A stretch of 14,351 nucleotides of DNA from a gamma proteobacterium symbiont of Lucinoma myriamae (GTDB lineage Bacteria > Pseudomonadota > Gammaproteobacteria > GRL18): the NCBI GenBank assembly GCA_025655635.1, contig JAHXIM010000047.1:1-14351 (forward strand), written 5' to 3'. Below the pieces are notes generated by a model. The model was given only the letters and a program-made list of their open reading frames with translations, ran no database searches and was not told where the DNA came from. Position numbers and translations under genes: made by a program. Below, one piece after another: positions 1-6,979 of this stretch (position 1 is its first letter; each line of letters opens with the position of its first letter).

Positions 1-115
1 AAACTTGAGTTATGCCTTAATCAAGTTGGAATGACGCATCTACAAGCACCTTTTTAAAACACTGTTGATTTAAAGGGGAACACTGATGTGATAAGTAAAT
101 TGTTACATTCTTATT

Positions 116-145
116 TTGACAGACGTTAACGACAATAAATAGATA
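116..145 (+). promoter_or_regulatory. Possible sigma70-type promoter upstream of the rhodanese gene
   Basis: A perfect TTGACA (116-121) is followed after 18 nt by TAGATA (140-145), which is only a poor -10 match. The region is very A/T rich, so a chance match is quite possible. Nothing else in 1-247 looks like a gene. The only other structure is a 7-bp inverted repeat, AACTTGA (2-8) and TCAAGTT (21-27), with no T run after it. Confidence 0.2.
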
Positions 146-247
146 ACTTAAATTAGTATATTGTCGATGTCTAAACAACTCAAAATGGATTTTAATTTTT
201 TAGAATAGTACAAATTTTACATTTCCTAATTTCAGGTATTAATTTCT

Positions 248-1036
248 ATGACTCTAGCAAAAAATTTTATTTTACTCTTATTGTTAACACTATCGTTTCC
301 TATCTATGCAGATACAGATGAAGGCTTCCCCGGTAGAGCCAAATTTCCACACATTCCTTATATCACACTCGAAGATTTTCACCGTGGCTACGCAAATAAC
401 GATTATGTCGTAGTTGATGCCCGAAGTCATTTTGAATACGATGTAATCCACATCAAAAATGCTATCAACCTTTCCGTCAACTCCGATGATTTTTTTATAA
501 AAATTAATGAGCTTGCTAAAAGCACTCCAAAAACAATTGTTTTTTACTGTAATGGTCGACGCTGTATGAAATCATATAAAGCTGCTGACAAATCCAAGTT
601 ATCAAATATTTTTGTTTATGATGCCGGTGTTTTTGACTGGTCAAAAGCATATCCGGATGAGGCGGTGTTATTAGGTAAGTCCCCCATGGATCCCAACGAT
701 CTCATTCCCAACAGTAAATTTAAAGAACACTTTATTGCTCTAAGCCAATTTGAACCGCTAATACTAGACTCCGTACTTATTGATATTCGTCATTTAAAAG
801 AGCGCCGAGGCAATGGTCTGTTTTTGTTAGCCGATAAATCAGCACCTCTGGATAACACCAAAAAGCTGGAGCGTTATCTCAATAAGGCTCTTAAAGAAGA
901 TAAGATACTATTAGCTTATGATGATTCTGGTAAAGAAGTCAGATGGTTACAATACTATTTAGAGCAAAAAGGGATTAAAAAATACTACTTTATGGAAGGT
1001 GGTGCTAAGTACTATAGCTATCATGAACCCAATTAA
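248..1036 (+). CDS. Secreted two-domain rhodanese-like protein, second domain degenerate
   Basis: This is a sulfurtransferase-like protein predicted to act in the periplasm. Residues 1-21 form a signal peptide (K5, a leucine-rich core, then a PIYA cleavage site). The first rhodanese domain spans about residues 37-140. It has the VVDARSHFEYD segment (54-64) and an active-site loop starting at C101, CNGRRCMKS, a variant with a second Cys at 106 that is common in small bacterial rhodaneses. The second domain (about 158-256) keeps the fold pattern (LIDIR, then a LLAYDDSGKE strand-loop), but D225 sits where the catalytic Cys should be, so it is probably inactive. The ATG at 248 is preceded by a weak AGG at 234-236. 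The gene stands alone, convergent with the lipoprotein gene, and is visibly more A/T rich than the genes further right. The rhodanese fold is clear; the substrate is unknown. Confidence 0.85.
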   Translation: MTLAKNFILLLLLTLSFPIYADTDEGFPGRAKFPHIPYITLEDFHRGYANNDYVVVDARSHFEYDVIHIKNAINLSVNSDDFFIKINELAKSTPKTIVFYCNGRRCMKSYKAADKSKLSNIFVYDAGVFDWSKAYPDEAVLLGKSPMDPNDLIPNSKFKEHFIALSQFEPLILDSVLIDIRHLKERRGNGLFLLADKSAPLDNTKKLERYLNKALKEDKILLAYDDSGKEVRWLQYYLEQKGIKKYYFMEGGAKYYSYHEPN

Positions 1037-1082
1037 TAAGTTAACAGATAATAGCTTTTAATCTGAAGAGGTCATTCGGATA

Positions 1083-1110
1083 AGTGCTGAAAAATAGTGA
1101 GCACTCTTTA
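1083..1110 (+). terminator. Possible intrinsic terminator of the rhodanese gene
   Basis: AGTGCT (1083-1088) and AGCACT (1100-1105) form a 6-bp stem with an 11-nt loop. They are followed by CTTTATTT. The element lies about 47 nt after the stop at 1036. The stem is short and the T run is interrupted, so it is a modest candidate. Confidence 0.4.
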
Positions 1111-1121
1111 TTTAACGTTAA

Positions 1122-1148
1122 TATGATAACCTTTTACTCGTTATCATA
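1122..1148. repeat. 9-bp perfect inverted repeat in the convergent gap
   Basis: TATGATAAC (1122-1130) and GTTATCATA (1140-1148) are perfect reverse complements around a 9-nt spacer. No T tract follows on either strand. The element could be a protein-binding site, an RNA hairpin that protects a 3' end, or part of a bidirectional transcription end. The palindrome TTAACGTTAA (1112-1121) abuts it directly. Confidence 0.4.
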
Positions 1149-1189
1149 CTCATATTGGCATAAGACCACCTAGAAACAGTTGTTTAGCT

Positions 1190-1209
1190 AAAAATAAATA
1201 CTTATTTTT
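1190..1209 (-). terminator. A/T-only hairpin downstream of the lipoprotein gene
   Basis: AAAAATAA (1190-1197) and TTATTTTT (1202-1209) pair around a 4-nt loop, 34 nt beyond the stop of the minus-strand gene. Read from the minus strand it ends in a T-rich arm, as an intrinsic terminator would. It contains no G:C pair, so a true terminator role is uncertain. It could serve both directions. Confidence 0.35.
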
Positions 1210-1243
1210 CTATTGACCTCCTAAATTTAAGGCACCACTATCT

Positions 1244-2404
1244 CTACTGTTTTTCTCTTAAACGTCTGAGCTTGTCGATTACTTCTTCAGCCCGTCTGAT
1301 GTTCTTTATAGTAAGTGTATTTTGTGGCTCATACAGCAAAACCTGTTCCCACAGATCGATAGTCTGATAAAATTCGCCATTGATATAATGTTTATTCGCT
1401 TCAGATACCAGTTGTTCAATTGTGTCATCTATTGAACGCTGAAGCTCTTGTTCCAGCGCTATTAGTTGAGCATTTTTCTGTTCATTCTCATCCAGCGTTA
1501 AAATTAACTGTTTTGTTTTAAGAAAATCACCTGCCTTAAAACTTTCTTCAACTTCCTGTATAAGAGCATCTTGCTGTATCTTATTGCTTCTACTCTCTGT
1601 CTGTTTTTTCTTTTTATCAGATTTTTTTTCACGATTTTGTAGTTGAGATAAAATTTGCTGGCGTTGTTGACCAGGTTGTAAAGCAATCGCCTGATTGATT
1701 CGCATCTTAGCTGTTCTATAGTATTTTTTATTAATTGCTACTTTGGACAGTTGTGTTAATTTTTCCGAGAGCAATTCTGCTTCATTGTTTAAATTTTTCA
1801 CCTGTTCTTTTAATGCTTCATTTCTTGGATCAGTATTCAATTTATCCTGATAGAAAGATCGTGTTTTTATCATCCACTGACTTCGCTCCAACATGATTTT
1901 TTGCTCAATTGATGCTAACAGCTGTTGCTGCTGAGCAAGAAAGTATTTTTCTGTTTTTTTGATACCTTTACTTGAAGGATATTTTTCTTTAGCCTGGTCT
2001 AATAAATCCAGAGCTTGTGCCCAGTGATTATCCTTAATGAGTTGCTGAATTTGTCTATCAATGCGTTGTTCATATTCGCCGGCCAAAATGAGCAGCTTTT
2101 TTTTTCGTATTTGTAATTTTTGGTATTGTGGATGAGAAGCTTTAACATACTCTAGAGTGGCAAAGGCTTTACCGTATTCATTCTCTACGGACCAGACATC
2201 AATTTGTGTGAGTATATCATCCTGTTTTGAAGCAATAAAGGCGGTACCACAACCAGATAATAAAGGTAAAATAATCAGAATAGTGACCAATACGGCTCTT
2301 AGTCCAGGTTGTTGCCTAACAATATCAGGAGCTCGAGAATAAAGTGTTTCAAAGTCTAACTTAGTACTGAAAAAATGACATGTATTATTTTTCAGTAACA
2401 TCAT
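1244..2404 (-). CDS. TPR-like lipoprotein paired with the adenylate cyclase
   Basis: This is a predicted lipoprotein of 386 residues. A hydrophobic stretch (about 37-49) ends in a lipobox, LLSGC, with C52 as the acylated residue. The n-region before it is unusually long (about 36 residues), but no later ATG, GTG or TTG start suits the lipobox. The mature part is helical and rich in Gln, Lys and Glu, with TPR-like units around 125-147, 224-246, 288-308 and 338-362. Two spacing features help: an aromatic or Ala pattern, then Pro after about 20 residues. A very basic stretch (259-276) divides the protein. The start overlaps the last 20 nt of the cyclase gene, with no strong ribosome site of its own, which suggests translational coupling. 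The function is unknown. A role beside the cyclase in the envelope is an inference from gene order. Confidence 0.75.
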   Translation of the reverse strand: MMLLKNNTCHFFSTKLDFETLYSRAPDIVRQQPGLRAVLVTILIILPLLSGCGTAFIASKQDDILTQIDVWSVENEYGKAFATLEYVKASHPQYQKLQIRKKKLLILAGEYEQRIDRQIQQLIKDNHWAQALDLLDQAKEKYPSSKGIKKTEKYFLAQQQQLLASIEQKIMLERSQWMIKTRSFYQDKLNTDPRNEALKEQVKNLNNEAELLSEKLTQLSKVAINKKYYRTAKMRINQAIALQPGQQRQQILSQLQNREKKSDKKKKQTESRSNKIQQDALIQEVEESFKAGDFLKTKQLILTLDENEQKNAQLIALEQELQRSIDDTIEQLVSEANKHYINGEFYQTIDLWEQVLLYEPQNTLTIKNIRRAEEVIDKLRRLREKQ

Positions 2405-3704
2405 GATTAATTAATTTACTCATATTTTGGGTTAAGCTTATCTGATTCTTATTGGTACACATTATGACTCGATACAATGTCACGGGCTTATCATGTCCTC
2501 GAATTTCTATACAATCTTTTTTCTCAACCTTAAAATTGTCTCTAATACCAGGCCGTGCCAGCATGGTATCAGGAATAACCACTTCGTTATTCTGCGCGCA
2601 ACTGGCAATACGTGCTGCCAGGTTAACAGCGTCACCAATTACTGTGTATTCCATTCTTTGTTCAGAGCCCATATTACCCGCCAGCATTAAACCACTATTC
2701 GCAGCGATATGAAAGTTAACTGGAACCTGATTTCTGGCTTGACGCTGCTGATTCAGATCAGAAATAATTCTTTGAATAAGTAAAGCACATGAAATGGCCT
2801 GATAGCTGTGGTGTTCATCCTGCTTTGGAACACCAAACACTAACATAACACAATCCCCCATAAACTTATCAACATGACCGCCATAAATACCCGCAGCTTG
2901 AGAAATATAAGAAAAATACTCATTTAATAATTGATTGGTTTTTTCCGGATTCATTGTTTTTGACAATTTTGTAAAGCCAATAATATCAACAAATAATACA
3001 CTGGCATCCATCTGCTGACCACCCAGGTTAATACCTTCTAAATTCTCCAGGATTTCCTGAGCAACACTAGGAGATAAATATCGGGAAAATGCTTTTTCAA
3101 CCGATTCCTTTTTCAGTAAGTCATCGGCCATAACATTCAGTGAATGCATCAGTATGCCGAATTCATCATTGCGGCGCTCATCAAAGTGAATTTTATAATC
3201 ACCTTTTGAAATGGCATTACTGGCATCCACCATTGCCTCAATAGGGCGGGACAGACGTTTACCCAGAAAAAAAGAAAAAATGATGCTGAAAATAATTAAC
3301 ACCATGGTAGTCATAACAATGGTATAAAGCGTTTTATTGCGTGCCTGAATCAATAACGACTGATCAAAGGTAAGCAATACATATCCAATGGTAACATCCT
3401 GATAATTGACACTGCCAATATAGGACAAATAAGGCAGGTTTGTACTAAATAAAAAATGCTGAGTTAATTGTTTATTCGTTTTAGAGCCAGAAGATACCGG
3501 CAGCCAGGACAATGTAGAAATTTCATAGGCTGAATCTGGAAAGTCCAGTGGAGTTGGAATTAAACCATAAGAATTTCTAGATTGCTTTTCATCAGAATAA
3601 AAAGCAATGCCTAAAATTTCTGGATATTGGGCAATATTTTTGATCAACACATCCAGATCAAGGGCGTCAGAAGTTAAAAGACCCTCTGTCGCAGATGCAC
3701 ACAA
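2385..3704 (-). CDS. Membrane class III adenylate cyclase, sensor-TM-HAMP-cyclase part (frameshifted 5' end)
   Basis: This part converts ATP to cAMP. Numbering follows this 439-residue frame, read from a TTG. Residues 1-125 are an extracytoplasmic sensor resembling those of BarA-type sensors (ASATEGLLTSD near the start). Residues 126-148 form a membrane helix. About 149-200 is a HAMP linker (SRPIEAMVDA). About 232-415 is the cyclase domain. All key residues are visible: metal-binding D240 (LFVDIIGFT) and D284 (DKFMGD), adenine-selecting K280 and D358, and N361 and R365 (GDAVNLAAR). It should therefore be catalytically competent and ATP-specific. Taken alone this frame lacks the first membrane helix, which lies just upstream in another frame (3864-3667), so the native gene probably runs from 3864 to 2385. 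It is followed by the overlapping lipoprotein gene. cAMP synthesis is well supported; the signal sensed is unknown. Confidence 0.85.
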   Translation of the reverse strand: MCASATEGLLTSDALDLDVLIKNIAQYPEILGIAFYSDEKQSRNSYGLIPTPLDFPDSAYEISTLSWLPVSSGSKTNKQLTQHFLFSTNLPYLSYIGSVNYQDVTIGYVLLTFDQSLLIQARNKTLYTIVMTTMVLIIFSIIFSFFLGKRLSRPIEAMVDASNAISKGDYKIHFDERRNDEFGILMHSLNVMADDLLKKESVEKAFSRYLSPSVAQEILENLEGINLGGQQMDASVLFVDIIGFTKLSKTMNPEKTNQLLNEYFSYISQAAGIYGGHVDKFMGDCVMLVFGVPKQDEHHSYQAISCALLIQRIISDLNQQRQARNQVPVNFHIAANSGLMLAGNMGSEQRMEYTVIGDAVNLAARIASCAQNNEVVIPDTMLARPGIRDNFKVEKKDCIEIRGHDKPVTLYRVIMCTNKNQISLTQNMSKLINHDVTEK

Positions 3705-3864
3705 GTTGTTGAATTAAAATTTTCGCATAAGAATGCATTTGCTTTTCAAGCAATTTATTTTGATCATGAATAATCATGCCGCCCAGAATCAGCATACCTG
3801 ACATAATAAATACAAGCATTGAGAATGCAAGCTTATGAGCAAAAGGAAAGTTAACTTTTTTCAT
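3667..3864 (-). pseudogene. 5' fragment of the adenylate cyclase gene, out of frame with the rest
   Basis: This frame starts at a good ATG (3864) with an MKK n-region and a membrane helix at about residues 12-32. It then runs through HDQNKLLEKQMHSYAKILIQQL (given here only for its pattern), the typical juxtamembrane start of a sensor domain. After QQL at residue 54 it reads into an unrelated 11-residue tail and stops. The frame beginning at the TTG (3704) continues the sensor exactly where this one loses it. Skipping one base near 3700-3704 restores a single protein of about 493 residues with the usual TM-sensor-TM-HAMP-cyclase layout. Possible explanations are a real one-base mutation, an assembly error, or less likely programmed frameshifting. 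No classical slippery heptamer is visible. Confidence 0.75.
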
Positions 3865-3995
3865 GCTTACTAATGTAAAAAAATATTTTTTGTAACGCTA
3901 GCTAAAGACAACATAAATTTTATTTTTTGATTCACCATAAAAGGTTTCCTTGTTATAAAAAGAATAAAATGGGCTAACTAAATCTTCCGTGAAAC

Positions 3996-4024
3996 CTTGA
4001 TTTTAGTACAAATCAGCCTTATTT
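3996..4024 (+). promoter_or_regulatory. Candidate heat-shock (sigma32) promoter of hslVU
   Basis: CTTGATT (3996-4002) is followed after 14 nt by CCTTATTT (4017-4024). The known sigma32 pattern is CTTGAAA, 13-17 nt, then CCCCATNT, so 5 of 7 and 6 of 8 or so positions fit. The location, 43 nt before the hslV start, suits a gene pair known to be heat-induced in Escherichia coli. It is a by-eye match in an A/T-rich gap. The gap (3865-4066) also holds the 8-bp inverted repeat AAGGTTTC (3941-3948) and GAAACCTT (3991-3998), whose right arm overlaps the -35 element. Confidence 0.35.
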
Positions 4025-4066
4025 CAATAGATTCAAAGAATTCATTGACTATGCAGGATAAATACA

Positions 4067-4609
4067 TTGGAACAATATAGAGGAACTACAATCCTTTCAG
4101 TGCGCAGGGGCAAGCAGGTGGTTATCGGTGGTGATGGACAAGTCTCTCTTGGCAACACCATTATGAAAGGCAATGCCCGCAAAGTCCGCCGCTTATTTCA
4201 TGGTAAAGTTATTGCCGGTTTTGCCGGCGGAACAGCTGATGCCTTTACTTTATTCGAACGTTTTGAAGCCAAGCTGGAAAAACATCGCGGACAACTCGTT
4301 CGCTCAGCAGTAGAACTTGCTAAAGACTGGCGTACAGATCAGTCATTAAGAAAGCTCGAAGCCTTATTGGCCGTTGCTGATGAAAATGCATCCTTAATCA
4401 TCACTGGTAATGGCGATGTTATTGAGCCCGAAGAAGGTCTGATAGCTATTGGCTCCGGTGGTCCCTATGCACAATCAGCAGCACGGGCATTACTTGATAA
4501 TACCGACTTAAGTGCCCAGGAAATCGTCGAAAAAGGGCTTACCATTGCCGGTGATATCTGTATTTATACTAATCATAATCATACCATTGAAACACTGGAT
4601 TTAGACTAG
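4067..4609 (+). CDS. hslV: HslV peptidase subunit of the HslUV protease
   Basis: HslV is the proteasome-like threonine peptidase that forms a double hexamer capped by HslU and degrades misfolded or regulatory proteins in the cytoplasm. The 180-residue protein matches the family over its full length: TTILSVRR, GGDGQVSLGNT, FAGGTADAFTLF, ELAKDWRTD, LLAVADE, IAIGSGGPYA and ICIYTNHNHTIE. The catalytic Thr is T7, after a short propeptide MEQYRG that must be removed. Counting from that Thr, D17 and K33 of the active site are present. The start is TTG, supported by AGGA at 4055-4058 with 8 nt spacing; the nearby ATG at 4051 is in another frame. hslU follows after 43 nt. Confidence 0.97.
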   Translation: MEQYRGTTILSVRRGKQVVIGGDGQVSLGNTIMKGNARKVRRLFHGKVIAGFAGGTADAFTLFERFEAKLEKHRGQLVRSAVELAKDWRTDQSLRKLEALLAVADENASLIITGNGDVIEPEEGLIAIGSGGPYAQSAARALLDNTDLSAQEIVEKGLTIAGDICIYTNHNHTIETLDLD

Positions 4610-4652
4610 TAAATATTTCTAGTTATTAGCCAAACAGGAGTTTATAGAGTCA

Positions 4653-6005
4653 ATGTCTCAAATGACACCCAGAGAAATTGTTCAGGAACTGGATAAACAC
4701 ATTATCGGTCAGGCAAATGCTAAACGTGCTGTGGCGATTGCTTTGCGAAATCGCTGGCGTAGAAACCAGGTCGAAGAGCCTTTGTGTAGTGAAATTACAC
4801 CGAAGAATATTCTTATGATTGGCCCAACAGGTGTTGGTAAAACAGAAATCGCACGCCGTTTAGCGCGCCTTGCCAATGCACCTTTTATTAAAATTGAAGC
4901 CACCAAATTCACCGAAGTAGGTTATGTCGGTCGAGATGTTGAATCGATTATTCGTGATCTACTGGAAGTATCTATAAAGTTGACCCGTGAACAGGCAATG
5001 GAAAAGGTACAACACCGAGCCCTTGATGCTGCTGAAGAACGTGTGCTGGATATTTTATTACCGCCCGCACGCAGTACTGATGACTGGCAAGATGGTTCAC
5101 CGTCTGAAGATGCTTCATCATCAGAAAATTCTACCCGTCAAAAATTCCGCAAGATGTTGCGTGAAGGCAAACTTGATGATAAAGAAATCGAAATTGATGT
5201 AAAAATGCCTAGTGTCGGAGTAGAAATTATGGCTCCCCCAGGTATGGAAGAAATGACCCGCCAGCTTCAAGGTATGTTTCAAAATCTGGGTGGTAGTGAC
5301 AAAACAAAACGTCGCAAATCAACTGTAAAAGAAGCAATGAAAGTATTAACCGATGATGAGGCTGCAAAACTGGTTAATGAAGAAGATATTAAGCAGCAGG
5401 CGATTAGCAATGCCGAACAAAATGGCATTGTCTTTCTTGATGAGATTGACAAAATCGCCTCACGCAGCGAAGGCCGTGGCCCGGAAGTGTCGCGCGAAGG
5501 TGTGCAGCGTGATCTTTTACCTCTGGTTGAAGGCAGCACTGTATCAACCAAATATGGTATGGTAAAAACTGATCATATTTTATTTATTTGTTCCGGCGCC
5601 TTTCATTTGTGCAAACCATCTGATCTGATCCCAGAGCTGCAGGGACGTCTGCCTATACGAGTCGAACTCAATGCACTGGATGTTAATGACTTTAGTCGTA
5701 TTCTGTTTGAACCAGACGCATCTCTGACAGAACAATATACAGCATTGATGAAAACCGAAAATCTGGCTCTTGAATTTGACTCCAGTGCTATTGAACGAAT
5801 TGCTGAAGTGGCATTTACGGTCAATGAATCTACCGAAAATATTGGCGCCCGACGTTTACATACAATTATGGAACGCCTGTTAGAGTCTATTTCTTATGAA
5901 GCTTCAGATAAGGATGGTCAAAGCCTTAAAATAGATGGTCATTATGTTGATGAACAGCTAGGTGAGCTAGCCATCAATGAAGACTTATCACGCTATATTT
6001 TGTAG
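4653..6005 (+). CDS. hslU: HslU ATPase subunit of the HslUV protease
   Basis: HslU is the AAA+ unfoldase that recognises, unfolds and threads substrates into HslV. The 450-residue protein has the expected order: an N-terminal MTPREIVQELDKHIIGQ segment, Walker A GPTGVGKT (57-64), the pore loop GYVGRD (90-95), an inserted I domain (about 110-245), Walker B GIVFLDEID (258-266), the arginine finger in LQGRLPIR (R332), and sensor 2 GARRLH (398-403). It ends in LSRYIL, the C-terminal tail that docks into HslV and opens its active sites. The I domain carries a serine- and acid-rich stretch (about 141-160) that looks variable. AGGAG lies at 4636-4640, 12 nt before the ATG. It is surely co-transcribed with hslV. 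Confidence 0.98.
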   Translation: MSQMTPREIVQELDKHIIGQANAKRAVAIALRNRWRRNQVEEPLCSEITPKNILMIGPTGVGKTEIARRLARLANAPFIKIEATKFTEVGYVGRDVESIIRDLLEVSIKLTREQAMEKVQHRALDAAEERVLDILLPPARSTDDWQDGSPSEDASSSENSTRQKFRKMLREGKLDDKEIEIDVKMPSVGVEIMAPPGMEEMTRQLQGMFQNLGGSDKTKRRKSTVKEAMKVLTDDEAAKLVNEEDIKQQAISNAEQNGIVFLDEIDKIASRSEGRGPEVSREGVQRDLLPLVEGSTVSTKYGMVKTDHILFICSGAFHLCKPSDLIPELQGRLPIRVELNALDVNDFSRILFEPDASLTEQYTALMKTENLALEFDSSAIERIAEVAFTVNESTENIGARRLHTIMERLLESISYEASDKDGQSLKIDGHYVDEQLGELAINEDLSRYIL

Positions 6006-6071
6006 AAAAAGCATACCGCTTATTCAAAAACAAACAACAATGAAAATAAATTTGTCATAAGGTAAAAATTG

Positions 6072-6443
6072 ATGTCTGAACAAAAAACTCCAACGCCAAC
6101 TGAAATTAACTTACATTCGAAGTCACGTGAGTTAGAAATTGCCTTTGAAGATGGTTCTCGTTTTCATTTTTCCAGTGAATTTTTACGTGTCCACTCACCC
6201 TCTGCAGAAGTCAGAGGACATGCGCCAGGGGAAGAAACCCTGCAAGTTGGTAAAGAGAACGTCAATATTAAAAATCTGGAGCCTGTGGGTAATTACGCTA
6301 TCAAGATTGAATTTACTGATGGTCATGACAGCGGCATTTTTTCATGGGATTTATTTTATGATTATGGTAAGCACCAGGAAAAAATGTGGCAGGATTATCT
6401 GCAGAAATTAGCAGACGCCGGGCATGAACGCAAATTAAATTAA
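6072..6443 (+). CDS. DUF971 (GBBH-like N-terminal domain) protein
   Basis: This is a 123-residue protein of the DUF971 family, which has the fold of the N-terminal domain of gamma-butyrobetaine hydroxylase. Typical features are TEINLHSKSRELEIAFEDG near the start, the FLRVHSPSAEVRGH segment, VNIKNLEPVGNYAIKIEFTDGHDSGIFSW split over the middle, and DLFYDYG. It contains no Cys, so it lacks the zinc site of the hydroxylase domain. Stand-alone members often lie beside hslVU in proteobacteria, and the domain is fused to Mrp/ApbC-type iron-sulfur carriers elsewhere, but the role is not settled. I chose the ATG at 6072 rather than the TTG at 6069 because AAGG (6059-6062) is 9 nt from it. It lies 66 nt after hslU and ends at a strong hairpin. 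Confidence 0.9.
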   Translation: MSEQKTPTPTEINLHSKSRELEIAFEDGSRFHFSSEFLRVHSPSAEVRGHAPGEETLQVGKENVNIKNLEPVGNYAIKIEFTDGHDSGIFSWDLFYDYGKHQEKMWQDYLQKLADAGHERKLN

Positions 6444-6453
6444 ATTCTACAGC

Positions 6454-6489
6454 TGATAAGTGACACTTTTTAGCACAGGTCACTTATCA
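6454..6489. terminator. Strong stem-loop between convergent genes, probable bidirectional terminator
   Basis: TGATAAGTGAC (6454-6464) and GTCACTTATCA (6479-6489) form an 11-bp perfect stem with a 14-nt loop. It sits 10 nt after the DUF971 stop and 14 nt beyond the stop of the minus-strand small gene. The + side is followed by TTCTTGTTC and the minus side by a T-rich but broken stretch. The position makes it the natural end of the hslVU transcript and of the opposing gene. Confidence 0.7.
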
Positions 6490-6503
6490 TTCTTGTTCAT
6501 CAT

Positions 6504-6689
6504 TTATTTTATCCAAAACTCTGCATCATCTCGCGTGTCAAATGATTTACTGTATTGAAGGAATGGCTCCACTTTTGCTGCTGCATAAATTTCATTATGG
6601 GCATCAATAAGTGCCTTGCCGGTCAATACACCTGAGGCTGAAATCTCTACTCCCTTGCCATCATCAATATAATTCACTTTGATTGCCAT
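6504..6689 (-). CDS. Small 61-residue protein of unknown function, possibly C-terminally truncated
   Basis: I do not recognise this protein with confidence. It starts MAIKVNYIDDGKGVEISASG and continues through LTGKALIDAHNEIYAAA. That beta-hairpin then helix pattern resembles the N-terminal part of small STAS/SpoIIAA-like proteins that usually run to well over 100 residues. After about residue 46 the pattern fades (QYSKSFDTRDDAEFWIK) and the frame stops. The other frames after this point hold no continuation. A GAG (6694-6696) lies 4 nt before the ATG on this strand, so initiation is plausible. It stands alone, opposed to the DUF971 gene and sharing its hairpin. It may be a genuine short protein or the remains of a longer one. 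Confidence 0.5.
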   Translation of the reverse strand: MAIKVNYIDDGKGVEISASGVLTGKALIDAHNEIYAAAKVEPFLQYSKSFDTRDDAEFWIK

Positions 6690-6979
6690 TTTTCTCAGCC
6701 TGATATCTAAATTCTTGCAGATTCAGTGCATTGGATACACGCAGCAGGTTCACTGATTTATTGAGATTTAACCTGACTTTTACCAATAAAATGGCTATTT
6801 TTAACAATACTGATTGTAACTGGTCTTAATAATAGTGTATCTTAATTCCTTTGTACAAAACCTTATTATGAGTACTCACTATTGAGTCCATAAAAATAGC
6901 TTCTATAGCTCTGACTTAACAATTAAAGACAAAAAATGTCATGTTATTTCAAGCAGTTAAAAATCTAAAGGAGATTTTT
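6690..6979. other. Divergent intergenic region of about 290 bases
   Basis: This A/T-rich gap separates the minus-strand small gene from the + strand operon of the small acidic protein. No open frame or RNA gene is recognisable. Promoters for both directions should lie here. The best + candidate is TTGAGT (6883-6888) with TATAGC (6904-6909) at a short 15-nt spacing, which is weak. A short direct repeat, ATAGCT, occurs twice (6896-6901 and 6905-6910). Confidence 0.4.

Noticed and set aside
2..27. Inverted repeat AACTTGA/TCAAGTT at the left edge as a terminator of an upstream gene
   Set aside because: There is no T run directly after it, it is A/T rich, and no upstream gene end is visible, so it stays only as a note.
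3878..3891. 14-nt palindrome AAAAAATATTTTTT before the cyclase start as a terminator or operator
   Set aside because: It is a simple A/T run in the untranslated leader. Such runs arise by chance in this composition and it has no loop.
5279..5551. 90-residue minus-strand open frame opposite hslU
   Set aside because: It is the antisense shadow of the conserved Walker B region of HslU, with no ribosome site and no recognisable protein features.
6941..6979. Earlier ATG start of the small acidic protein
   Set aside because: The strong AAAGGAG sits inside this extension and 6 nt before the ATG at 6980, so the shorter form is preferred.
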